Shown: piece after piece, positions 17,441-24,691 of the stretch
How the letters are laid out: every line of letters begins with the position of its first letter
Position numbering within the stretch: the stretch's first letter is position 1
NCBI RefSeq assembly: GCF_036516575.1
Contig: NZ_DATBTY010000077.1
Location: 1 to 45,116 of the forward strand
Direction of reading: 5' to 3'
Length of the DNA: 45,116 nt
DNA from: Cerasibacillus sp036516575
Lineage (GTDB): Bacteria > Bacillota > Bacilli > Bacillales > Amphibacillaceae
Translations under genes and position numbers: made by a program
The notes under the pieces: model-generated
Told to the model about the DNA's origin: nothing
Databases searched by the model: none
What the model saw: the letters and a program-made list of their open reading frames with translations, nothing else

Positions 17441-17475
17441 AAAAAGTCTAATGGATACTAACCGTAGACTTTTTT
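17441..17475. terminator. Rho-independent terminator
   Basis: AAAAAGTCTA and TAGACTTTTT form a perfect 10-bp stem with a 14-base loop, ending in a T run, downstream of the dGTPase gene. Confidence 0.85.
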
Positions 17476-17555
17476 GTTCCCTATTATCCAAAAATTAAAA
17501 CCTAAACACCCCGATTCCTTTGTTATGAAAGATTAACTCATATTAAACCATTATA

Positions 17556-17585
17556 TTGGACAATGCATACCTAGTAGGGTATATT
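17556..17585 (+). promoter_or_regulatory. Promoter with CsoR/CstR-like operator
   Basis: TTGGAC (17556-17561) and TATATT (17580-17585), 18 bases apart, form a plausible promoter. Between them lies ATACCTAGTAGGGTAT (17567-17582), a near-palindrome of the kind bound by CsoR/CstR-family repressors, whose sites have G/C tracts flanked by ATA/TAT. No such repressor gene is in the window. Confidence 0.4.
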
Positions 17586-17630
17586 ATTATTTGAATTATT
17601 TTATGGATTATATGAAGGAGGAATTTGTTC

Positions 17631-18266
17631 ATGGCAGAGAAATTGAAACAATTAGGGAAATTTAAATCATTAACACCGGAAATTAATGAGGCGTTCCACG
17701 GTTGGAATGGCGTGTCACTTAAGGAAGGTGTTTTATCACAGAAATTAAAGGAATTAATGGCTGTTGCTTGTGCGGCAACAACAGGCTGTGAATATTGCTT
17801 AGATTTACATAGCAAAGGTGCTAAACGCGCTGGTGCTACGGAAACAGAAGTCGCAGAAGCATTGATGCTTGCAACAGCAGGTAAAGCGGGAGCAGCTTTT
17901 GCTCATGCAGCTAATGCATTTGAAACTTTCGAGGAAACAGAAAATGATGAGTTATTTAAGAAAACATATTTAGCACATACGATGAAATTACGTGAATTAG
18001 CACCAGAAGACTTTAAAGCATTCTTTAACTTTACGACAAAAGCTGGTGCAGAAGGCGAACTATCAGTAAAAGAAAAAGAACTGATCTTAGTCGCTGTATC
18101 ACTGATTACAGGTTGCCCTTACTGCATTGATAGCCACGTGAAAAACGCTAAAAAATCAGGAGCGACGAAAGAAGAAGTCGCGGAAGCGGTATTTGTCGCA
18201 AGTGCATTAAATGCGGGAAGCGCCTTTACAAAAAGCCCAACAGCATTAAAAAACTTCGATAAATAA
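17631..18266 (+). CDS. Two-domain carboxymuconolactone decarboxylase (AhpD-like) protein
   Basis: 211 residues from ATG 17631, which sits 7 bases after GAAGGAGGA; an in-frame TTG six bases earlier is less likely. It carries two tandem CMD/AhpD-type domains, each with a CxxC-x3-H site: CEYCLDLHSKGA in the first half (about residue 47) and CPYCIDSHVKNA in the second (about 163). AhpD-like proteins use this thiol pair and histidine for redox work, typically peroxidase or disulfide-reductase chemistry. No lipoamide genes adjoin. The 3' 270 bases and the terminator recur 4.44 kb downstream. A CsoR/CstR-like site in its promoter would suit metal or sulfur stress control. The exact reaction is unknown. 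Confidence 0.9.
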   Translation: MAEKLKQLGKFKSLTPEINEAFHGWNGVSLKEGVLSQKLKELMAVACAATTGCEYCLDLHSKGAKRAGATETEVAEALMLATAGKAGAAFAHAANAFETFEETENDELFKKTYLAHTMKLRELAPEDFKAFFNFTTKAGAEGELSVKEKELILVAVSLITGCPYCIDSHVKNAKKSGATKEEVAEAVFVASALNAGSAFTKSPTALKNFDK

Positions 18267-18312
18267 AATGATAAAAAAGCAGAACGTGATCAAAAAAGCA
18301 CGTTCTGCTTTT
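17997..18312 (+). repeat. Direct repeat, left copy (3' end of CMD gene plus terminator)
   Basis: From TTAGCACCAGAAG to the terminator, this matches 22441-22757 at roughly 94 percent by eye, with scattered mostly third-position changes. The two copies start 4444 bases apart and enclose the ABC/DUF1430 module. Confidence 0.9.
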
Positions 18313-18313
18313 T
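18273..18313 (+). terminator. Rho-independent terminator
   Basis: AAAGCAGAACGTG and its complement CACGTTCTGCTTT with a T run, immediately after the CMD gene. Confidence 0.9.
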
Positions 18314-18618
18314 CTATTACTAATGATAGACCAAATTTAGAAAATAAAAGGTGAACGATATGTTTATCGTATGTAACATATAGACAATATGTTTTTACAG
18401 TTATAATAATCCTCGTAATAAGATAAACTCCTAGAAAAATATCAATCCAATAGCCGAAAATTAAATGCTTTTCTCTTTTTATACAAGATGTAGAGGATAT
18501 GTGTGTTTATTGATCGTTATTTTGCAGTGCTTCTCAATATGATGTAAATGATAGTCGGGTATATGTTTAGCAACGATGGCTGACTACATCGTTATAGAAA
18601 AAGAACATGAATACATAA

Positions 18619-18717
18619 AGTTTAAGTACATATTTCTATGTAAGGCTGTACTTTTCTTACGACGGAGCATTTAACTACAAAGCATCTGCAAAACATAACT
18701 GGTGGTACCATCATTGA
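18619..18717 (+). pseudogene. Possible decayed lactococcin-972-type bacteriocin gene
   Basis: The frame ending at TGA 18715-18717 reads ...FSYDGAFNYKASAKHNWWYHH. Aromatic-rich Tyr/Trp/His tails of this type occur at the end of lactococcin-972-like bacteriocins, and the downstream ABC/DUF1430 genes are the usual neighbours of such genes. No start codon, signal peptide or ribosome-binding site is seen in frame; an upstream stop (18616) and apparent frame changes suggest decay. The rest of the 617-base gap 18314-18930 shows nothing I recognise. Confidence 0.3.
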
Positions 18718-18939
18718 TAAATAGCAGGCATGTATTATTTTTTGTATGGCGACATCATTCGACATAATTTTTAAAAGGAATATGTTAATTTAAAAAGGAT
18801 TATGATTTAGTAAGAAGTAAAATCTTAGACAAGCGATCGAATATTTATATAGTTATATTTTTGATTTTTATAGCTTATAGCTTCATATAGTTAAGGAAAT
18901 GTGTAAGAAAGATATTGTAGTTGATAGGAGATGTATATC

Positions 18940-19635
18940 TTGTTGATTGAAGCAAAGAGGATTTCAGTAGCCATTGAAGGCCGTGAAGTACTTAAAAATG
19001 AGACCGTACGATGTCATCCAGGAACTATGACAGCTCTTATAGGCCCGAGTGGGTGTGGCAAGACGACTCTTTTACATTGTCTTGGTCTTTTGTTACCTGT
19101 GGATCATGGACATATCGTTATCGATGGTAAAGATGTTACGAAGTATAACGACTCAGCACGTCGTCGATTTTGGCGTGATCATGCAGCCTTTATTCTTCAA
19201 GATTACGGCATTATGGATGATGAGTCTGTTGCATTTAATGTTACGATGCAGTCGAGTATGTTAGGTCGACGTGTCACTGGTGATCAAAATCGGTTAGAAC
19301 AAGCATTAGCAGAAACAGGACTTAAGGGGAGAGAAGCTGAAAAAGCCGGTCATTTAAGTGGAGGAGAAAAACAACGGCTTGCTCTCGCACGCGCTATATA
19401 TAAGGATGCTGAAGTCTTGTTTGTAGATGAACCGACTGCTTCACTTGACACAAGTAATCGAAAAAAGGTTATCGCACTATTTGAGGATTTAGCGACGCGT
19501 GGACGTACTGTTATCGTGTCAACACATGACAACGATATGATCCAGGCTTGTGAAGTTAAGCATGCAGTGGGCTTTAGTGGCCAGACGCACCACCTATCAA
19601 ATAATGATGATGCGAATGAAGGAGGATTTTCATGA
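18940..19635 (+). CDS. ABC transporter ATP-binding protein (bacteriocin-export/immunity type)
   Basis: About 231 residues. AGGAG at 18925-18929 sits directly against an in-frame ATG (18931), so the true start is probably TTG 18940 (or 18943), 9-12 bases on. All ABC motifs are present: Walker A GPSGCGKTT, Q-loop FILQDYG, signature LSGGEKQR, Walker B VLFVDEPTASLD and H-loop STHD. It resembles the small LolD/MacB-type ATPases that pair with FtsX-like or DUF1430 permeases. The stop overlaps the next gene's start (ATGA at 19632), so the two are translationally coupled. It probably drives a bacteriocin export or self-protection transporter with the product of 20262-22226. Confidence 0.9.
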   Translation: MLIEAKRISVAIEGREVLKNETVRCHPGTMTALIGPSGCGKTTLLHCLGLLLPVDHGHIVIDGKDVTKYNDSARRRFWRDHAAFILQDYGIMDDESVAFNVTMQSSMLGRRVTGDQNRLEQALAETGLKGREAEKAGHLSGGEKQRLALARAIYKDAEVLFVDEPTASLDTSNRKKVIALFEDLATRGRTVIVSTHDNDMIQACEVKHAVGFSGQTHHLSNNDDANEGGFS

Positions 19636-19988
19636 AGCCTAGTCTAAAAATAACAATCAGTGTCATTATCGGTTTGATACTCATATTAGGAGGGGTTGGC
19701 CTTTTAAATGGTTTTTTTTCAGGAGAAAAAGATGCTCATCCGCCATGTGAACAGTTGCCAACGAAAGAGAAAGCTATTGAAGCTCTTAACAGTCACCAAA
19801 CTATTGTTGAGGAGATTAAAGCACTTGGTGACGGTATTGAAGTCGAAGTGGGGACGCCTTGTTCAGATGATAAAGACCGCGGCTTAGTTATGATTATTTA
19901 TGATTCGAAGTCTGAACGTGATGCTGTTTCCAATCTTCTCGGGAATCGAGAAGGATTTGGTGTTCCGGTACATTTAGTAAAGCGATAA
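19632..19988 (+). CDS. Small membrane-anchored protein of unknown function
   Basis: 118 residues, start overlapping the ABC gene stop (ATGA) with GGAGGATTTTC just upstream. It has one N-terminal membrane helix (SVIIGLILILGGVGLLNGFF) and an outside domain with two cysteines (CEQLPTKEKA; TPCSDDKDRG) and the segment GLVMIIYDSKSERDAV. No family is recognised. Its coupling to the ABC gene and its position before the large membrane protein suggest an accessory or immunity factor of the same transporter, but nothing in the sequence proves it. Confidence 0.7.
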   Translation: MKPSLKITISVIIGLILILGGVGLLNGFFSGEKDAHPPCEQLPTKEKAIEALNSHQTIVEEIKALGDGIEVEVGTPCSDDKDRGLVMIIYDSKSERDAVSNLLGNREGFGVPVHLVKR

Positions 19989-20261
19989 TTTATGTTTTAA
20001 TATTAAATACCATATTTGCTGTTCGTGGTGAAGTCGTTTCATGGCTAGTGTTATCGCCCAAGTACTTTTTCAGCTATATCTAGCAATGAAAGAAGGCGGA
20101 ATTTAGTAGAGTATGATAGAAAGCAGTCGAATGAATTAAGGAAGAAAATGGCAACATGTTACTCTCTACTAGCTGTGTGGTTTTACAGTGTTGTAATGAT
20201 ATAAGTTATCGTTATTAAACCTTAGACAAGGATGTATTATTTAGCTTTTGGGGGTACATTT

Positions 20262-22226
20262 ATGTATAAGCGTATCATCGTTGTTGTTTCGTGCGCGTTG
20301 TTTAGTTTGCTTGCGCTACTTGCTTTTATTATAACAGATTTATATGATAGAGATTTTCCACAGGCCATTGGAGTTAAAAACAGAATAACTTTAGACTTTA
20401 GTGAGTCAAACTTGCCATTTACTGAATCGCTGGCAACACTACAAAAATTAGATGCGCGCTGGGACATGGGGTTAGTCAAGATTGCGCCAGATCTTACGAG
20501 CGATGGTGATAGACAGATTTTTGCTGCGCTTAACGACGGAGATTTAACCGATCAATTTACTTGGTTTGGTAGCGATGATGTGGGGAAAATAGTCGGGAAA
20601 GAACGGCTTGAGACATCATACCCAGATGGGTTTTATCTTGTCACAGGAGATAATACTCATTCAGATGCTTTCAAGAAGGAGTTAACGCATAAAGGTGTCA
20701 AGGTAGGATACGAAGATGCTTCTATCTTTGAAAGTTTAAAGTTTGTGTTGTGGGAAAGAGGGTTTGCTGCTGCTGTTCTATCTGCGTTCACATTAATTAT
20801 TACTTTAGCACTATTTTGGCTGTCATTGAAGGCGCGTGATCGTGCCTTACGTGTTCTTGGCGGTGTCCCAACTATGCGAATTCAACTTCAAGATTTTAGC
20901 GGTTTTTTAGGGTTATTGTTCGTTTCGGCAGGAATCATAACATTCATTGCAACGGGATATGTAAGTGTGTTTCATGGTTCGGTTTATGTAGGTCCATACT
21001 TAAAGGCACTAATTACTTTACAACTGTTTGTGATCGCTGTATCCATCATGACAGTGCTAATCATGTCCACCTTTTCCTGGCCAAGTGCTACAATGCTTGG
21101 TACTAGGCAACCAGCAGTAAAGAGTCTGCGTTCTGTGTCAAGTGTCATTCAGGCTCTAACTTTTCTTTTAGTCATATCCGCTGCAGGACCTGCTTGGTCT
21201 GCATATAAACACTCATCGGCTATGGCTGATGAAATGGCACAGTGGAAGCAATTAGCAGATCAAGTGACCATTGAATTCGCTACAGACATTGGCGATATGG
21301 ATATAATGGAGCCGTGGATTGCAGAATTGGTGAAGGGTGCAGAAGCACGTGATGCTGCTAGTCTCTCTTACACTTACATTCCTGAAATGGCTAATTTCCG
21401 AGAGTATGCATTTGTTTCTTTCGTTAATCAGCGTTGGCTCGATTTGGTAACGAAGAATAAGAATGAACCAGTTGTGACACCTATATTAAAAAAGGATTTG
21501 CCAGATGATATGACGAAAATGATTCAAGAAGAAATAGAGATCTTGTCAAGAGAAGAACGTTCTGAAGATTTGTTGGAACAGCTTCAGTTTCTGCGCCCAG
21601 TTGAAGGATTTTGGATTCCGATCGCACAAGGCGGTGGTGGAGAGAGACTGCATTTTTCAGATAATGTGCTACTCGTCGTTGTACCTACAATCTATGAAAC
21701 CTATAATGATTCTGCCTTGACATCTATGAATTCTAGTAAGAATATTATTTTTACCGGTGTATCTTCTACACAAAAATTGCTAGAAGAACATCAACTTGAT
21801 GTGCATTCATTACGCAAGCAAGGGATTCAAGGCGAACTAAATATTGTTTATATTGCAGAAGAGGGAATCATGCAGGCGCAATTTGCAACTTATATTGTAT
21901 GGTTGCAATTCCTTGCGTTGATTGCATTAATTGTCGCCTTTACTGTCTCGACTGCGATTCGTGCATTAATTACCGCACGATTACAGGCGAAGCGTGATTT
22001 CCCATTACGAGTGGCAGGAAGGTCATGGATTAGAATCATCCAAAGTCGTGTTGCGAAGGAAATTCTTATAGGTGTAATTCTCATGGGCGTCGTTCTATTG
22101 CTTGTAAGCTCAGACTTTAATATTGCTGTAAGCGTTGTTGCTATATACGGTTTGTTAGCTGTTCCTCTTAGCCATCTGTTTGCGACACGCTGGTGTTTTA
22201 ATGGTGTCAGTAGACGTCGGATATAA
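20262..22226 (+). CDS. Bacteriocin-associated integral membrane protein (DUF1430-like)
   Basis: About 654 residues from ATG 20262, which follows TTGGGGGTAC; frames upstream of this lack support. Topology: one N-terminal helix, an outside domain (about 30-170), three helices (about 180-300, including VLWERGFAAAVLSAFTLIIT), a second large outside domain (about 340-540), then about three C-terminal helices. Length and layout match the DUF1430/TIGR01654 proteins that accompany lactococcin-972-type bacteriocins and pair with an ABC ATPase. It follows the ABC and small-protein genes after a 273-base gap. The family call rests on architecture and context, not on a signature residue. Confidence 0.65.
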   Translation: MYKRIIVVVSCALFSLLALLAFIITDLYDRDFPQAIGVKNRITLDFSESNLPFTESLATLQKLDARWDMGLVKIAPDLTSDGDRQIFAALNDGDLTDQFTWFGSDDVGKIVGKERLETSYPDGFYLVTGDNTHSDAFKKELTHKGVKVGYEDASIFESLKFVLWERGFAAAVLSAFTLIITLALFWLSLKARDRALRVLGGVPTMRIQLQDFSGFLGLLFVSAGIITFIATGYVSVFHGSVYVGPYLKALITLQLFVIAVSIMTVLIMSTFSWPSATMLGTRQPAVKSLRSVSSVIQALTFLLVISAAGPAWSAYKHSSAMADEMAQWKQLADQVTIEFATDIGDMDIMEPWIAELVKGAEARDAASLSYTYIPEMANFREYAFVSFVNQRWLDLVTKNKNEPVVTPILKKDLPDDMTKMIQEEIEILSREERSEDLLEQLQFLRPVEGFWIPIAQGGGGERLHFSDNVLLVVVPTIYETYNDSALTSMNSSKNIIFTGVSSTQKLLEEHQLDVHSLRKQGIQGELNIVYIAEEGIMQAQFATYIVWLQFLALIALIVAFTVSTAIRALITARLQAKRDFPLRVAGRSWIRIIQSRVAKEILIGVILMGVVLLLVSSDFNIAVSVVAIYGLLAVPLSHLFATRWCFNGVSRRRI

Positions 22227-22425
22227 TCAAATACATATCCATATAAGAATAGTAAGTTTCTTTAGATGTCCCATTATCAGTTAAGATTGATATTTTGGAC
22301 TGGAACATTTATTGAACATACGATTCGTAAAAAGAAGTTAAAGGAAGCGTCAGATCATTGTATCTAAAAAAGCGGAGTATATGGGGTATAATCCGTTACT
22401 TTTCAAGTAAATTAACACACGAACA

Positions 22426-22731
22426 ATGATAGGATGTGACTTAGCCCCGGAAGATTTTAAAGCATTCTTTAACTTTACGACAAAAGCTGGTGCAGAAGGA
22501 GAACTATCAGTAAAAGAAAAAGAACTGATCTTAGTCGCTGTATCATTAATAACAGGTTGCCCTTACTGCATTGATAGCCACGTGAAAAACGCTAAAAAAG
22601 CAGGAGCGACGAAAGAAGAAGTCGGAGAAGCAGTATTTGTCGCAAGCGCATTAAATGCAGGAAGTGCCTTTACAAAAAGCCCAATAGCATTAACTTTGAT
22701 AAATAAGCTGATTATAAGAAGCAGAACGTGA
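22426..22731 (+). pseudogene. Truncated duplicate of the CMD/AhpD-like gene
   Basis: From codon LAPEDFKAFF onward this is a near copy of the second domain of the 17631-18266 gene, keeping CPYCIDSHVKNA. The first 123 residues are absent. The end is altered as well: where the intact gene reads ALKNFDK this copy reads ALTLINKLII, because six bases are missing and the frame changes. There is no ribosome-binding site for the open frame at 22426. It is a gene fragment rather than a gene. Confidence 0.85.
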
Positions 22732-22757
22732 CCAAAAAAGCTCACGTTCTGCTTTTT
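22441..22757 (+). repeat. Direct repeat, right copy
   Basis: The partner of 17997-18312. Similarity ends on both sides at the same points: near TTAG at the left and after the terminator T run at the right. Confidence 0.9.
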
Positions 22758-22758
22758 T
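22717..22758 (+). terminator. Rho-independent terminator (copy)
   Basis: AGCAGAACGTGA pairs with TCACGTTCTGCT followed by TTTTT. It is the counterpart of the terminator at 18273. Confidence 0.85.
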
Positions 22759-23105
22759 GTGGTTTAAGTAGATTCGTTTTGTTCGATAAATGATCGGGTA
22801 CTACTTTCTTCTGTTACAAGAAACTAAATGAAATGAAGCTTTAGATTTTATACAATACGACATGTGAATCATAATCGTTATGTTTACTTGTTAAATGGTG
22901 AATGATATCCTTACCACGCATTTATCTTCTTATTATGACACGAATATTAAAAATGTCGTTTCACTTATACAAAAGCTAGTTGTATTTTTATATAATAATG
23001 AGTCAGAATTAATAGATTTTATCACTAACAAAACGTTTAAATTTAGTGTACAATATGGATAGTTTATATCGTCTAAAGCTTCTTTTAATTTTTATAAACG
23101 AGGTG
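22759..23105. other. Intergenic stretch with no recognised gene
   Basis: AT-rich sequence; no credible open frame or hairpin is seen. A TGTACAAT near 23050 may be the -10 of the DUF262 remnant. Confidence 0.4.
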
Positions 23106-23186
23106 ATGTCACAAAACTATCACGTCAATAACAGTACGGTAAATGCTTTACTCAGCTGGATTGAACAGGATATTACAAAAGGATGA
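23106..23186 (+). pseudogene. N-terminal remnant of a DUF262 gene
   Basis: ATG 23106, after GAGGTG, opens 26 codons (MSQNYHVNNSTVNALLSWIE...) and stops at 23184. The wording NSTVNALLSWIE is the usual beginning of DUF262 proteins, which continue with an IPEIQRPFVW-type motif that is missing here. DUF262 proteins include GmrS-type defence nucleases. Downstream to 23340 only unrelated short frames are seen (for example VSVRYAKTIEKKIHWRKGKW), so the rest has been lost. Confidence 0.5.
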
Positions 23187-23344
23187 CTATCCATACGAGG
23201 ATGTGTTCGAAACAATCCATGTATTGATCGGATTGAATTATATCGTTTAATAAAAGAAGCTAGAAAACATTTTCAAAAATATCGTTATGTATCTGTCAGG
23301 TATGCAAAAACGATTGAGAAAAAGATTCATTGGAGGAAAGGTAA

Positions 23345-23986
23345 ATGGAAAATGTAAAGGTATTTGGGAAATTTGAAAAGAGAGACAATCTTATCTTTCG
23401 GCATTCTGCTTATTTACAATGGAGAACAAGTGAAAAATCTTTAGGTAGTTTTTTATTGTTAAATCCAGGGAATGCCCTCCCATCGACTGGTGTTGTTGAA
23501 GAAGGAGAAGCAAGATTCTATGAAACTAAAATTGATCCAACGATGAGACAAATGATTAGATTAGTTAAGAAAATATATGAGAATAATGATTTAAATGGTA
23601 GAGTTCATATTTACAATTTGTTTTCTCTGAGAAATACAGTTGCCAACGAAGCAATTCCAAGATTTGAGGAATTAGTTAAAGAAAAACAAATTAATCTTTT
23701 AGAATCTATAGCTGATCCTCAAACTTTGCAACAACATCCATGGATTTGTTGTGCTTGGGGAATTAATACAAAAAGTAGTTATAAAAACTTGCAAAGAGCT
23801 AAACAGGAATGGAAACAAAGAATCCGGGAGGTAGGTATCCCGATGTTTGGCAAAATGCATAAAAATAAAAAGGATTATTACCATCTATTGCCAAAAATCT
23901 ACCAAATGAAAGTAGCAATTATAGATGACCTATACGAATTATATCAAAAGAAAGTTGTAAATAAAGAATTGGAAAAACAACGATGA
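23345..23986 (+). CDS. DUF1643 family protein
   Basis: 213 residues; ATG follows GGAGGAAAGGTAA. Conserved features of DUF1643 are visible: SFLLLNPGNA (usually LNPS/LNPG), then DPTMRQMIRLVKKIYENN, VHIYNLFSLRNT (usually NLF/NLFA) and WICCAWGINTKSS. The C-terminal extension (KQEWKQRIREVGIPMFGKMH...) is basic. The biochemical role of the family is unknown; members often sit in accessory or phage-related regions. Its neighbours are a DUF262 remnant and a zinc-ribbon gene that overlaps or nearly overlaps its stop. No function is proposed. Confidence 0.75.
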   Translation: MENVKVFGKFEKRDNLIFRHSAYLQWRTSEKSLGSFLLLNPGNALPSTGVVEEGEARFYETKIDPTMRQMIRLVKKIYENNDLNGRVHIYNLFSLRNTVANEAIPRFEELVKEKQINLLESIADPQTLQQHPWICCAWGINTKSSYKNLQRAKQEWKQRIREVGIPMFGKMHKNKKDYYHLLPKIYQMKVAIIDDLYELYQKKVVNKELEKQR

Positions 23987-24029
23987 CGGAATTATTAATC
24001 TCGTATTATGTAATTGTATTATTTGTGGA

Positions 24030-24233
24030 GTGGAACCGCCTGGTAAATCTAAACTAGATATGTGTGATAAGTGTTTTAATAAAGTTTACGCTTATTCTAT
24101 ATTAGGAAGTAAACCCTATATTAATGCAAAAATTGGCTGTTCTAAATGTCATATGATAAACGATTTCAAATCAAAGGATGATTTAGAGTACTATAAAGTA
24201 GCTGTTTTTTCTAATAAGGGGATAACTTATTAA
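24030..24233 (+). CDS. Small zinc-ribbon protein (5' end probably frameshifted)
   Basis: The open frame contains CDKC (about 24060) and CSKC (about 24142) pairs in a 67-residue product if begun at GTG 24030. In the same frame just upstream lies CNCIICGVE (from 24009), so a natural first metal-binding pair precedes this start, yet no ATG, GTG or TTG with a ribosome-binding site opens it there. An ATG at 23983, overlapping the DUF1643 stop (ATGA), starts in another frame and stops after 24 codons. A one-base slip between 23983 and 24010 would join the two into one translationally coupled gene. It may therefore be a recent pseudogene. Confidence 0.5.
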   Translation: MEPPGKSKLDMCDKCFNKVYAYSILGSKPYINAKIGCSKCHMINDFKSKDDLEYYKVAVFSNKGITY

Positions 24234-24449
24234 GCAATCATCGACAGTCGGGGGCGATTAAATTTAGTGGAATAAATTAAGACGATTGTTCATGAAAAAG
24301 TAACGGAAAGTTTCGCAAACTATTCTTATTCAACAAGACTTAATCGAAAGACAAAAACTCTATAACAGATAAGCAAACAAATATATGAGAAGCTCAAAGC
24401 TCAAATCAACATAATATATAATCTAAAGACCATATATGTAATTCCTCTT

Positions 24450-24483
24450 AGCTAGTTAAGAAATCGTTTCTTAACTAGCTTTT
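24450..24483. terminator. Strong bidirectional terminator hairpin
   Basis: AGCTAGTTAAGAAA-TCG-TTTCTTAACTAGCT is a perfect 14-bp stem with a T run. It separates the accessory stretch from the peptide-use operon. The remaining sequence 24237-24600 shows nothing else. Confidence 0.9.
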
Positions 24484-24603
24484 GTCTTATGTAGAGTTAC
24501 TCTTATCTAGGGCATGACTAGATATTGAATCTTTTGTAATGATTAATTTACAACAACTTATCTAAAAAACTTATCATTTTACAACTTTTTCACTATGAAA
24601 GGG

Positions 24604-24632
24604 TTTACAAACACAAAACATTTGTTTATTAT
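24604..24632 (+). promoter_or_regulatory. SigA-type promoter of the AbgT operon
   Basis: TTTACA (24604-24609), 17 bases, TATTAT (24627-24632), placed 60 bases before the first gene of the operon. Confidence 0.6.
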
Positions 24633-24633
24633 T

Positions 24634-24668
24634 ATTAAAGGAACAAAAAGAGAACTGGTTCCTTTAAT
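24634..24668 (+). promoter_or_regulatory. 11-bp inverted repeat at the transcription start: candidate operator
   Basis: ATTAAAGGAAC (24634-24644) and GTTCCTTTAAT (24658-24668) are perfectly inverted around a 13-base spacer. They lie immediately after the -10 and before the ribosome-binding site GGGAAGGAGG. It could bind the regulator encoded at the end of the operon, or act as a leader-RNA hairpin; there is no T run, so it is not a terminator. Confidence 0.5.
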
Positions 24669-24691
24669 TAGGGAAGGAGGAAAATATTGAT

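Noticed and set aside
22241..22440. Integrase or transposase remnant between the DUF1430 gene and the right repeat
   Set aside because: Short frames such as FIEHTIRKKKLKEASDHC are protein-like but match no recombinase motif; too weak to call.
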